Shown in pieces: positions 1 through 13,300 of a stretch of 64,000 nt of DNA. The position numbers and the translations under genes were made by a program. This DNA comes from Taenia hydatigena (Eukaryota; Platyhelminthes; Cestoda; Cyclophyllidea; Taeniidae), in contig JADWOT020001883.1 in NCBI GenBank assembly GCA_036345935.2, forward strand, positions 1 through 64,000. Direction: 5' to 3'. Below the pieces are notes generated by a model. That model was not told the DNA's origin. It worked only from the letters and a program-made list of their open reading frames with translations, and did not search any database. Positions within the stretch are counted from its first letter, which is position 1. Each line of letters starts with the position of its first letter.

Positions 1-24
1 ATCTCTACCAACTGACCAACCAAG

Positions 25-1595
25 TAAATTAAAAAGAACAAAAGCGCAAATGAATAATTAAAGAATTTTAGCACTTCGCAAAGAGATCCTTCCAAATCAA
101 CACACCTAATAGTTGATGATAAAAAGGATGCCATAAGTAGATGGAAAGGCGGAGATAAGATGCTACTTGCAACGACTATCCCATCCAGGTTCTCATCACT
201 GCCATACACATACCACAGAAAAGGCGGCTCACAGCAAAAATGCACTCGTGTGACAGACACAAGGCCAATTAATGTCGTGCAACTAGGGTGCACACTGGAC
301 TACACCAGGCCTTTGCCCATGTGTCCGTAGGGCCTGCCAGCTCAACATGAGACGCCGCACGAAAAAAGGAACGCGATAAACGTCCCATATTGTCAAGCTC
401 GTGTGCACCTAACACTTGCACCCTAGACTTAAGCAAGTCTATGCCGATAACATCGTCACTTCCTCCTCTCACACTGACTACGGCTTCACTGCATTGGGCA
501 CACGCATGACATCACTCAAAGTCAATCAACTCTATATGTAATCGACCAGTCATGTGTGCGCGTGTAGAACGAGCACCGTGCATAAATAAGGCAGCTAAAC
601 ATGGTAAAGCATTCAATTCCTTTCCGCGATGTGTAAATTCCAACCTAAGCATTGTTAGCAGCAACAGTAAAATCAAAATGAAACAATGCATCTTAAAAGC
701 ACTAGTCACGGGAACGTCAGGGAGGTGTCGCTTTTAGCGTCAGTGACAGTCAGATGTTCTGACGAATAGGAAGCGATTTTAGCGTAAGCATTCACATCAG
801 ACAGAACTGTACGAACGTTCCAAATGCCACATCTCATGCCACTTAATTGAAGCTGATGATGATAACTAGGCGGGTAGGCCATAGACGGCGAAAGCAGACC
901 TCCTCACCTTCGCCTGTCTATCTATCCAAACCTTCACCAGTCAATTGATCCAATTAACCGATAAATGAAACGAGCATGAGCAACAAAACAGAAGGAACAA
1001 AGCTTGTCAGTGGACATTCGGCTGTCTTAGAAGACGTCCATCAACTATTAGCTATCAAAAATATTAACCTGGCTAACCTATGGGAGACGCCAAACCTGCG
1101 CTTTGTCACCGCGACCCGTCAGTTGGCTATTAGCCCCAAAAAAACAACTAAAGCCAAAGCTACTTACTGCTACGACTAAGGTGAGAGCTACAGAAACAAT
1201 TAGTGGGTTGCCTTCCAGGTCACCACCGTGGCAGTACGTTTCAGTAAACACTTCACTCATAAGTATTTCGGAAGCAGGTATCCCGGGATGCATCCTTTGA
1301 CACTAGCAAACGCGAACATTTCGGTGGTGTGCACAAGGAACATTGAACAGTCAGATTTCACTCAAAGCCGTGTCCTCTTCTCTGCCTTTTTGCGCGCTTA
1401 CAAGTAAAATTAATCGAACAAACCAACAGAATCCCTCGGCATTCAGTAAAATTTGAGTGCGCCTAAAATGCGCATTAAATTAGGAGATGATTCTCCTCAA
1501 ATCCAAACAACAGCAAGAAGAAGGAGAGAAGCAGCGAGTTTTTTGACCACAAGTAGAGCAGTTAGAATCTGCCCACCTGGTACAACTTCACGTAG
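25..1595. repeat. Leader segment L1 of the amplified block (paralogue of 48,590-50,260)
   Basis: This segment matches 48,590-50,260 collinearly with many substitutions and small indels. Anchor pairs by eye: the stretch near 140-240 (aaggcgg, then caggttc) with 48,700-48,760; the aactaggcggg motif near 870 with the one near 49,490; the cgacccgtcag motif near 1,110 with 49,745; and agtaaaatttgag near 1,447 with 50,128. In block 2 this segment lies directly 5' of homeobox copy B, so L1 is probably the 5' flank or an early intron of another homeobox copy just outside the left edge. Short open frames inside (for example 512-709 on the minus strand) are not kept in the paralogue and are not called as genes. 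The fold-back present in L2 at 49,222-49,341 is not present here; only a diverged form of its right arm can be seen near 675-706. Confidence 0.85.
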
Positions 1596-1599
1596 TTCC

Positions 1600-4500
1600 T
1601 GTGCTACTGTTCCGACTTGGGAAGAAAAATGCCTATTTGGAGGTGACAATTACAATCCGTTGTGGATGCTTACATGTGGGATGGCGCAAAGTACCGTATT
1701 TTGCATATCACCATCCAGTACGGAGATTTCCCTCTCCTGTGTATCATGCCACAATTTCCTCTAGTGCATCAGGTTGCACATTCGCAATGTCTGGCGTTGC
1801 TTAGGAGAAATCGAGCCAGTGGTCACATGACTTGGACGCTGTGCTGTACTCAAATCATTTTGCTGCAAATAAAACAGAGGAAAGTTGTTTGAGTGTTATG
1901 CATGACCAACAAGCGGGAAAATAGTAAAAATATTAAGCCTACACTTAGCCACCGTCTGACTGAAGGATGGCTCTCAAAATGCGTTATGTTATGTGTTATG
2001 TTCTGCTAGTAGATGCTCGTAAGCATCTTCGTGGCGATGGAACTGTAATGATTCATAGACGATTGCAAGGTAACCTAGCCGCCGCCAAATCAACTCATCA
2101 ATGTCACTGATCTGCACACTGTCTTGCATCACATTAAACTCGCTTGACACGGATCATTTACATTCTTCACTACAGTAAAAAATGGCAACATGGCGACCGT
2201 AAGAGTAGCCTTCACTAGATTCCATTGAAGGTTGTCTGTGATCAATTTTATGTGCAATAAAGGTCGTCTGTAGTCTGTTTTATATGCAATAAAAGAATCT
2301 TAGAATAACTAAATTAAATCGTGAGTAGATGGGTTCCCATATACGTATGAGATTAGCTTTATATCAGAGTGGCATTGAAGTCTATAGACATCTTTCAACC
2401 GTCATTTGGCCATTCTGATTCTGCCTAATCCCCACCTTTGGTCAGTTCAAAGGTGGCACTTCGTGAGTTTCCTGCCCATCTTTTGACTAGCTCATTCGAT
2501 GAACGTCGGTGACATTGTGCCTCTCCATGGCACCTTGACCTCTAAAGTCCGCCCAGTGGTTGGAAGGGGAGGGTAGTAAAATAACCCACGCCACCATCTC
2601 ACTAACTCGGTGAGTCATCTGTGGTGTCAATCTCACATCTGATAAGACGCGAAGTCGAACTGTCGACGCGCTTACCTTATGAGCCTCAAGCGTCTGTAAT
2701 AGAACCGAATTAGTCGTCCTCCAAGTGATAATAGCCTGTTGCTTTCCAACCAAATGTTGTTTGTCGTGCATGTCAGCAGACATCCTGCTGCATTCACTTT
2801 TGCCTCTGTCAAGTCAGTTAACTTCTGGGTTCCTACAATCGAGACGGAAAGCAAAGGGGACATTCTGCCATGGTTTCCTTTTTTGAAGGCCATTTTATTG
2901 TGCAGTGGGTCTTTCTGCAACATTCAGAAGGCGTTCAATAGATCGCTTTATTTTCAAAAGCAGACGTAGACAGTCAAGCGCACGAACTCACATCACATTG
3001 TTACAAGACATCGTGCGGCCTCATATACTCACTGTCTCATCCTCATCCTCTTCATTTACGGCACGTAGACGTTTGTCTGGCCTTGAGACTCTAGACAATA
3101 GTACTCAGGATATGTTAAATGACTGGAAAGCGGACTAGTTTTGCTAATGCGCAGAGGTGATTTGCTCACCAAAAATGCAACTTTCTAGCCTACGCCTCCT
3201 CAAGAGCATCCATTCGCATACATTGGACTTTTATCACCCATTTTGTTGTGTGAAAACACATCTTTGTCCATGTAAAAATGGTGAAAATTGTGTCAGCTTG
3301 CTAGGCGAGGGATGATACTGCTCTGATCAAGATGCACTCAGTGATTGGCATTGTGTGACCAGGTGTTTGGTTGTCCGGCTCTTCAGATTCATCGCTTTTA
3401 AATGAGGGTAGTTGGAGTCGAATAAATGCAACAATGGGGTGGAAACCACCTTATCAGTGCTATTGGAGACCAGGTTGCAATCGCGCATGCAAACAACTGC
3501 AAAGGTTTGCTGCAAGATTGATTGTTGAAATAGGGCTCTCGTAATAAGGAAAAAGCTAATTTCTTGTCTTTGCTGGTGATAGAACTGTTACATAATGTTG
3601 GATTCGTAAGTGGGAAACCCAACCCACTCCCGACCCTGGCTTAAAGTGACTTTCTCCTGATGGAAAATAACCTAAAGCCAAAGCTCTTCGTGCTTCGGCA
3701 AAGTGATGACTTAAGCGTAGCATCTGGACTTCAAGTGGTGCCTTGCCGATGTGCAGAGCAGCTAAGGATGGAATGGCCTACTGACGCGACTCAGTTGTTT
3801 GCGGTCCGTCGCGCATACGGAAAATTAGAGAAGAGGTCGGTAAAGCCCATGAAAATAAAGGAAGTGAGTTAACATGGCAAAGGACCAAATTAAAGTTTAA
3901 AACGCAGCTGCTGCTCCAGACTTTCTCCTTTTAACTTGAATTCCGTTTATTGCGGGTAAAACGAAGGTATCTTACACCTATACAAAGCCACTCAACTCTT
4001 TCTCTTCAAACAAGTTGAGATATTACTGCTAGCTACAAAGGGACGTCATTACTTGGGGGGCGTCGTTGATCGATAACGCGAAGGTAAGTGAAAGGCAGAT
4101 CATCACAATCTTTGTAGGGCTGTTTGATTTCCGTAGCTGACGTATGTTGCAAAAAGAAGGTATTTGCTTGGTAAATGGCCTAGACAAAACACTCGGCTGA
4201 ATAGCAGATGCAATCGGCAGCCGAGGCTAGTTAAGTTAGAGTTGTCGGACCGAATGAGTTCCACCAATTAGCAGGCGATTACAGTTGGACAAAAACATGG
4301 CAAAATGGTCACGCGAATTTCATTGCTAGTTTAAATGCCAATTTTACTTCCCAAAGTTGCTTTCCCTTGCTCGGACCCAACTCTTATTTGTCACAAAGTG
4401 TGCGAACAAAAATATGGCCTGTAAATTTCACTTAACGATGGACTAGGTGAGATACAACTACCTTTCTATACCCACTACACCGATGCATAGAGTAATTATT

Positions 4501-7500
4501 GAGAAGATGAAGCCCCCTTTTGCACCCTGTGGACACCGTGACCTTTATTTTGAACCTTACATAGCTCCTGATGTGAACCCTTTCAACGGACATCGCAGTT
4601 GTCCCCAGATGCTTACGGAGTAGATATAGTGGGTCACAAAACAAATGCTATTGTGAGGTCAGAACAGTTGAAGCATGACCTAATTGGCTTCAATCGTCCC
4701 CGACTACCAAGTACTGACGCATCTTTCATGCGATGTCTACACAGAATTCATACATTCTGACCCATTTAATGTTCGCTAGAGTAGGCAGGAGTCATCAGAT
4801 TTCATGTTGTGGCTACTGCCTAGAGTCGATCAGTGTTGTTAAATACCGAGGCGGTGAGTGATCAAAGTGTAGAGAGAAGTTCAAATGAGATCGGCTTTGC
4901 TAATATACGATAAGTATTTTTATGGTAATGGTTGAAGTGCTGTCGTCATTTGGAAGGATTCTCATTGGTCCCATTTATGGAGACAATACTTTCATTATTA
5001 CAGGGAGAACACTGTTCTTCCTCTTTTACAGCTTTCGCTTCCAAGCTGTTAGATTCGTCTCTAGCTACAAGTATATGCTTAGCTCTCTGACAAAATTAAC
5101 TTGGTTCTCCCTTCGACCTATTGATACGACGTACGTACAAGTAATGAAGAGCTCGGAAGGCAATTACGAAGCCATGACATCAGTGCACATGCTACTTATT
5201 TCCATATTAGGCTTTAACTGTCAAATATAATTGGGGAGATTTCCTTATTTGGCTCAGCAAACTGAGCCGCTTACTCCCTCGACCACCTTCCCTCTAGCGT
5301 ACCTTAATGGTTCTTCGACTGGTTTGAGCTGAAGACATCTCATTTGTCCTCCAAATGATATGTCAATCATCCGTGTTGTATCAGAAGCAATGCAGGAGTT
5401 TCTTCTGTTCCTGCTCTACTCAATATGTGTGGATGCGGCTAAAATTCAAGGTGCGTTTTCTTTCCCCTCCATCAGTTACATTTTATTTTTGCTATTGCAG
5501 TTCGTGGTTTGCAATGCATTTGGCAGATAACATCGCCATCTTACTGGTTTGCAACACTGACGATAAAAATGGTAGAATTCAAGGCTAGAAAATGTATCAT
5601 CGTTGTAGAGATGAGTTTAAGTGTTACTGACATGGTTTGGAATCCTCGTCGCACAGCCGATGTACACAGTCAGCCATCCCGAAGCGGTAAAGGCTGCGAG
5701 GAAAAACTTCCACAATTTAAACGCATTAGTCATTAACATTAATGTGCAACCCAAAATGACATCAAATTGGCACGCCGCTGTTCCCTTATTATTTATTTTA
5801 CCTGGGGCATTAGTTGCATCCAGCTTGAAAATAAAGATAAGAGAGGCCATCTTTTGTGCCCTTTGTTTCTTCCAAGATCGCCTTAAACGACGACTCTTTA
5901 GGCAGAAGGAAAAAGGATCCGTTAGAGTAGGTTGCCGAATGTCTATTCAACGTGGCTTTGATTACCCCCTTAGAAGGAGCTATGAACCGCTGGACGATGG
6001 TGGTTGATTAAGGACACTTCTGTACTTTAGTTACAACTAAATGTGACCTCAGTTCCTATGCGCTAAAAGCGTTTATCTCGTGGGTGATTAGTGTTGACAC
6101 TAGAGTGGAAATGTTGTAGTTTTCGGTTTTAACGGAGTCATCGACACAAATGAGAAGCGTTTCATGCCTAAGCCACTGCATGGGGACGCGCGAAACATTT
6201 TCCATGCTTTGCGTGGGGTTCGGTCTACTATACGACGGACGGACATCATGGGACGAAGGACTGTGGTGTTTGTTCTCCTGACTGGATTTCACCTCTTGTA
6301 TCTCTATCTCGCAACTTTGTTTAGTAGGATTTGGTTAGGATGACACCTAATTCATGGGTGTTTTGGGTAGGAGGGAGATCAATCGAAACAGCGCTGAGCT
6401 GCATGTTGGTGATGAGATTCGTGTCTAATTGCGAAAAGGGTGATTTCGCACGTTTAAGGCTTTGATTGTAAGGTACTGATCAAGCCAATTCGTCCTTTAA
6501 AGAAAGGACTTCGGGCCATGCGCCAAACCTATGGGCCTTTAAAGCGACACGGATCATGGGCCTAACTCTGATAGACATTACCACTAATCGTTTCGATGGG
6601 TTTAGAGTCGTCGTCGCTTCTGTATGTGATATATCGACCCGCGTTGACTGGGAGAAAGACGGTACACTGTTCTGTTGCGAGAGGAAGAATTAGAGAAGCA
6701 AAAATGATGATACTGAGTTAAATGGACTCCCATGCCTCAAGTAGAACAGCAAAACATTTACCTTCCCTCTTGCGTGCATGATCACATTTGCCTTCTGTGA
6801 ACGTGTTAACCATTAGACCTTTGATTGGCTACAATCCGGTCATTGAAATCAAGATCTGCATGTGATGTTGAACTGTGCTTGCACCTGACCTGAAACCCTT
6901 TCAGTTTTGATCTGAGCTGCAAAGCAGATGGAAATGAGTTACAACGAAATTGTTTGACCGTGATGGCACTTCATATTGACTGGATGGTAACATCTGCTGT
7001 AGGTGTCTATCACTAAACCGCAGATCATTTTCAATGTGCTCTACAGTCTGGGAAGAAGTTGATGCCAAATTACTTCCACGTAAAATGCAAACCTTCGACT
7101 TTTTATGCCTCCGCTAGAGCGCTCCATGCACCACCAAGCCTTGCCATCCAACACGCTAGCTGCGGTCTTGTTATTCAAGTCGCATCCATCGTGGTGTTGA
7201 GTAAGCTGCCTTATAATCAGCATTATGGGTTCAGCTTGCTTTTACTTCGTCCTGAAAATTAAGCTGGTCTCGTGCAAAATTTGCATATTATTGCGAAAAG
7301 TAAATGCAGATGGATATTCAGAAGAGACACTTATTCGCTTAGTGTTCTCAGACCCTTTAGTGGATTACGGATCCGTGTGTGAGCTGAGTGATTCTCTTGA
7401 CAATAAAGTCACTATAGTTTTAAGGAGGAAGAGTTTCTAGACTGAGGTGAATGTAAATGGCAACGAAGCTTTCGCATTTCAGGAACCAAAACTGCTGCCA

Positions 7501-8035
7501 TTTATTAGAGATATGATTCGCAAACACAAAAGCACCTCACTGATGAGGCCTTGCTAGGAGGCTCGTAACTCTGCTGCTAAATTCTAATTGTTCGCAAGCC
7601 ACAAATGATCAGTTTTCCTTTTCTCCCTCTAATCGCATGCGTGTCGAAGCAACTGGGTTACTGAAGCATAGTCAGTAGAAGTCCACATTACGCATGCATC
7701 AATAGCGAAGAAAGCATAAAATGCGACCAGTGGTAAGTGCGTCAGATTTATTATGCCCAGTTCAAAGGTGTAAGGAATGAGATTATCGTCGCAGCTGCTA
7801 GTATATTTAGGATCTGTTTCTTGGCAAATAATATGGAAATTGCATGGAATTTTTACCCGTCCAGCGGTGTCTTAATTTCTTGTTTGGCGCAGTTAATGCA
7901 TAGCGCATTTTAAATGGCAGTTATTGAGGCAGAGATTGCGTTGGTTATTAGGCTACACTAAGTGGAGGGTGGTTGAAAGACTGTTAATTCCAGGAGGGAA
8001 GTGACGGTAAGTCCACTATCCTGTTATATTAGATA
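1600..8035. repeat. Large repeat unit R1 (about 6.4 kb)
   Basis: First of four long copies of a repeat unit. R1 matches R3 (52,350-57,415) along its length and R4 (57,415-63,140) over most of it. Anchors: the ctctcctgtgtatc stretch near 1,732 with 52,400; the caccttgacc motif near 2,538 with 9,578 and 53,270; the cacaaaac-(n)-attgtgag stretch near 4,635 with 55,255 and 60,575; and the gttgatta-agg stretch near 6,004 with 56,625. The segment 6,040-7,300 is missing from R3, but its first ~950 bp is present in R4, so R3 has lost it. No frame is preserved across copies: for instance the frames at 4,922-5,230 and 5,621-6,007 are broken by stops or indels in R3. I see no terminal repeats, reverse transcriptase or transposase. 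It reads as a non-coding segmental or satellite-like unit. Confidence 0.85.
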
Positions 8036-10365
8036 ATGGCAATGGGAGGAGCGTGACGGATGCAAGGGAGCCTCGTGGCCCACTGTAGCTTCTGGCAGAC
8101 GCTGAACATAAATGCGTTTGCATCACAAAGCTTTTTGCCTCCCGTTTATCATGATGCACTCTCCTCAAGTGAAAAGCATAGTCAAAGAATCTTATGTGCA
8201 TACATGCAAAGTCTTGGATTGTTATACACTTAAAGAGAGGTTGAGCCAGTGATCACACGACAGTGCGGCACACACTGTATTCTACCCCATTGAAGACTCA
8301 GAGATGAGTTGTTTGGGTGGTATGCTTAGTAGACAAAGTGAAACGGCGGATGTTATTCACACTAACACTCAGTCTTTGTCAGACCAACAAGCGGCTTCGA
8401 ATGATGTTATAATTGGGCGAGTCGGGTGAATGCTCCTGCTCTGCCATCGCAGCATTCCTTCCTTAAGCTTAAGCCAACTATCTTTGTGGCAACCGAATCG
8501 CAGGGAGTTGCAAACCACCTCAAGGCATCAAAAGGCTCTGCTAAATCAACTCAATCATGCTGCTGTCTCCCCTTCGGCTTTTAATTATGTCAAACTCACT
8601 TGACACAGAGTAGACGAATTTGTCGTTGCCACTGCCACTCAAAATGCCTTCTGCATTATATGCCTTTCAAGGTAGTGCGAGAGCATGCAGTTTTAAAAAA
8701 ATGATAGAACATTACAAACAACATATGGTCGGATATCGCAGCGTGTCGATGCGAATGCAACATTCACGGCTCTGTCGCCATGAGATGCTGAAGAACGGCA
8801 CTGACGTAGCGATTTCTACCTTAATTCTTCAATTTCATGTTTAGACTGGCGAGGGCTAAATGGCCACCTCTGTTGAAATAGTTGTTTTCAATGTCGTGAT
8901 TGCTCACGCTGCAGCCTATAGAAGAAGTAGCGCCACACAAATGTGGTTGGTCTTCACTATGAATGCCACTTTCAAAGAACCAGGTGCTTCTATGTGTTGC
9001 TGAGTTCTGATGCTGGAGTACTCTGGCTTTGGGAGTATTCGCCCTCAAATTCGTCAATCAGTCGATTTCAAGTTCTCATGTGCCCGACTATACAAGTAGC
9101 ATAAACCAATGAGATGAAGGTGTCAGGTCACTCACATTTGCACGACCTGTCTTCATGCCTAAAATGAGGTCGACAGATCACGTGTTCTAATCACCATGGT
9201 TTGAAAATGGCAACTGGATTGTTACGGACGGGTATCTAAGACCGAGATAGAGAGAGATGTATCTTAAAAAACTACTCCGAGAGCAAACACCACCAGTTTG
9301 CATTAAAACTTGCTCGTAGTCTGCTTCGTGAATGGTTGAAGAGAAACCCTGGATTCAGCAAAATAAAATTGTGCGTAGACGAATCCTCGCATCCGTATAG
9401 GTCAGATTGATGTCGGAGTGGGTGCAGTTGCCCAAAGGCAACACTTAACACACATTTTGCTATTCACATCCTGCTTGCAACCCTCTCAGACTGATTTTAA
9501 AAGTAACTGCCTGTGAGTTCCCTCGATCTTTTGACCTGCTAGTTCCATTGACTTTGGTGACATTGCGCCTATCCATACCACCTTGACCCCTAAGGTCAAG
9601 GCGTTGGAAGGAGAGAGGCTGATAGCACACCCCACACTGTCATCCTACTAGGCTGGTGAGACAGCTGTGGTATCGACCCCACAGCTAGTAGTAGATCACA
9701 AAGTCGAACTGTCGATGTGCTTACCCTATGAGCCTCAAGCGTTTGTAGCAGGCTCAAATTAGTCGTCCTCATAGTGACAATAGCTAATTGCTTTCTAACT
9801 AAACGTTGCTTGTGATACACGTCGGCAAACAGCCTACCGCATTCACCCCTGCCTCTGTCAAGTCAATTAACCTTTGAGTTTTAAAATTAAGGTGGATAGT
9901 AAAAGCCATACGCTGCTATGGTTTCCTTTTTTGCGGGTCATTTGATTGCGCGATGTTTCTTCCTACAACATTCCGAGGGTATTACAGAGGGCACTCTTTC
10001 TTACAAAACAGGCGCAGCTAGTCAAGCAGTCGAAAGCGTGTCTCACTTTCACTGTCACATCCTCAACCTCTTCCTAAATTGCATTTAGGCGTTTGTCTGG
10101 ACTTGACTCTGGACACTCGTAATGAGGATAGGTTAAATGACTTGGATACGAATAAAATGGAAACGCACTAGTTTTAGGTGATATTCAGAAGTGTGAGCCT
10201 TTCTAGCCTGCGCATTCAATACTTTGGACTTGTATCAGTCATTTTGTTTGATAAAAACATACCTTTGGCCAAGTCAAAGTGGTGGTGGTTGTGTTAAATT
10301 GCCAGGCAAGAAATGAGTCTACTCTGATCAAGATGCACTCAATGAGTGGCTTGGCACGACAAATA
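8036..10365. repeat. Truncated repeat unit R2, tandem to R1
   Basis: R2 restarts the same unit: the cgtttgcatcacaaagc stretch near 8,114 corresponds to the unit start at 1,690 and 52,378. The tail 9,480-10,365 corresponds to 2,440-3,360. R2 carries an extra ~525 bp (about 8,640-9,165) that R1 and R3 lack but R4 has (about 57,960-58,490). Similarity stops abruptly near 10,365, where R1 and R4 continue for several kilobases, so this is a duplication or deletion breakpoint. Nothing coding is recognisable. Confidence 0.82.
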
Positions 10366-13300
10366 AAGCTTTGCATGGCTTAGCTTAGTCCTCTGATAAC
10401 ATGCCGTTTCAGCCTGTTCCGGTGCTTGCAATTTATTACTAATCAAATCGCCTTAGTTTACGGACCATAGCTTAAGCCATTGCACATCTTTTATGCACTC
10501 CCTCACCTCTCAACATAAAATTAGTGCGTCAAACATCGATTTTTATCGCATAATTTGTTCACAACAAAATGTAGCTGCTGCACTTTCACCACTATCTGGT
10601 GACTCTTCAGACAAGCACGGCCAGAGGGCTGACACAGAGCAACAGGGAGAAGGGAGAAGGGACGGATAGCACCCTACTGCTTACTGTTGCCAAAACAAAT
10701 TTCACTTCTTTCACCAATTAATCGTGCGCAATGTAGGAAAAAGGCTTTAAAGAAGAAAAATCCATCTGCCAGACAATGAAAATGCTGCGTATTGAACCAT
10801 ACGCCCATCCAAATTGTGACCGCTTGCACTAGTCAACCGAAACACGCACCAAGGCTTTTACTTCAACGTCTTGTCGACTTCTCGTAACTGATGAGCTGTT
10901 GCCGCGTTCCATTTAAGAATTAAAAGAATATGAAAAAGGAAACAAAAACCTAACTAGACATGGGCACACGCGTATGATTAGTGGTAGATTTATTCCAAAT
11001 GTGTTTATAAAACTTTAACATTTAGTCCTGCATGTTAAAATTAATACATCGCGTATCCTTAAAGACCAAAAATAAATGCATATACTGCTTGTAATTTATA
11101 GGACCCATATCATCTGGGGACTGCATCTTTTTTTGAAAGAAACAAGTCTTTAAGTTCGTCAAATCACTTATCATTTTCGAGGTCATCAGCACAAAAATGC
11201 CATGATTTTGGCAAAAGTGAACCGAATTTCAGTTAAATACCATACTTACCAAGAATCACCTAGTAAGAATAGGTTTGCGGGTCATGAATTTCACCAGAAT
11301 GCATCGCCTCTGACTGGAGCATATTTTGCTAATCATGAGTCTTTTAACGAGCGATTCAATTTTAGAATTCTGCATTCGGCATCACTTTGCGCATATTTCA
11401 GGTTAAAATGAATCGCATTTTATGGATTCTTATTATGTCTATTATGTATAAACTGGTAACAGCCATTTACTAGACACTTGAACTTTACTGTTTGTTCTCA
11501 GGAGTTTAATCATTAATGCGCAGCGAAATTGATTCGTACGATTCATTATAGCACCCACATCCGTAAGTCGCGCATAAAATTTTAGCGTGTTTGAGCAAGA
11601 ATTAGATTTATTTACGAAGGCGCTGCGCACCGCGTCCCACCGCCATTAGAAGGATCAGAATAGTATTAGCTTTTGACTGGCAGCTTGGATCAATACATGC
11701 ATACATAAGGCATTGCATAAGTGAAACAATGGCAAATAATCCCAAGTGCAATGCGCTCTAAGTAGATTTCAATTTGCAAAACGGAAATTCGTTTGGGCAC
11801 AGAATCAGGGTAGGCATCAGAAAAGCCCCTTTGTTAACTCAATACCCTTCCTTCAGATTAAAGTAGACCATTCGTGGTAGGAAGGGAGCAGTATTAAAGC
11901 GCTCATTAGGTATTTCGCATAGCGATTGACCTCGGGCAAGCAAATGCAAAAGAGAGGCAAATTAAGCGATGCAGCACTTTATCGTGGCACAAACTTTATG
12001 CCAAGCAGAGGCTATTTGTCTTCCTCGTCGTCAGTGGTCCATGTTGCCTGTGCGGGTGCGTAGCAAAAGGATCTGGCAAACGACTGAATACAGTGTAGGC
12101 GGCAGCAAATTAGGATGGCGAGCCTATCGTTCAACGGCTGTTGGACTCGCGACCGGAGGGCCGCAGTGCCTCATCCCTAGGCGGAGATGAAATAGGAAAC
12201 CCTGAAAAATGTCTACCTTACATTATGGCTAATCCTACGCTTCCCACTTGGCACTTCGGGTCGGATGGCAATATCAGAGTGGGATAAAAGTAAAGATTAG
12301 CCGACCCACCTTGGGTAAGAAGAGGTAGGCAACCACGTTAAGCAGACACTTTAGGCCTTCAAGCACATAGTTTTGTATATCAGCCACGAATCATCTACCG
12401 ACTCTCGCTTACAATAAGGTCAGCTATCTCCAGCTTGTGTTCTCGAGATCATAGATGTTGTCAACGCCGAGCACTGGTTCCCACTGTTCCACATCTTACC
12501 CATACTCTAGTAGCAGTAACCTAATTCACTTGATTTGACAACTCCAGGAAACTCCACCTTCGACTTAGCTGTCAGTAAATTGCATTGACCATTACACTAG
12601 CACTTGGATAAATACCGCAGAATCCACACATCTGTTATGTCGACTCAAGCTGCTGCAAAAAAGTCTAATGAAAAATGACTACCATGGTTGAGCATTAAGT
12701 AAGCGAGGAAATCGCAATGTAAAATTGCAAAGGAAAACAAATAGTGCAGCTCCAATCATGATGAAAACTAGATAAGACGAGAGAGAAAAGATAGCACTCA
12801 AAAAAATTTGATGCCTGAAGAACCTTGTTCAAATAAATGCTCGGTGCATGTCGACCTGACTCTACTTGTTACTGTTTCTTTCATAAACATGAGAAATCAA
12901 TGACGGCAGCCACCAGTGGAGGTGCTATCAAAAGATCTCTTTCAAAACTGAATGAGAAACAAGCTGGCGATGGTGTGGAAAATTGACCGCAGTGAGGCAG
13001 TCAGTATGACGACTGAAACCTGAAGGTCAAATGACTCAACAAGAACAGAAATAAGTAGCATAGTTTTCCTGCCGTCATTTGCAATCGTCAACGTGTTTTC
13101 CGTAGACATTAATTCATTGCCAATATTGAGGATATTTGACCTCTTTGCCTGCTAGATGTCAGCCATGCCAACAATGATGGCTTGCCGACTCCAGAGCTCG
13201 ATGTATCTATAAGCCATTCCAAGTCCGCATTACTGTGCGACCGCTTAAACGACTGCTAAGTAAATCCTTCGTGAGATGACGCACCTACACCAATATCACA

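Noticed and set aside
5621..6007. 128-codon open frame in R1
   Set aside because: Deletions in R3 (near 56,280) and R4 break it, and no domain is recognisable.
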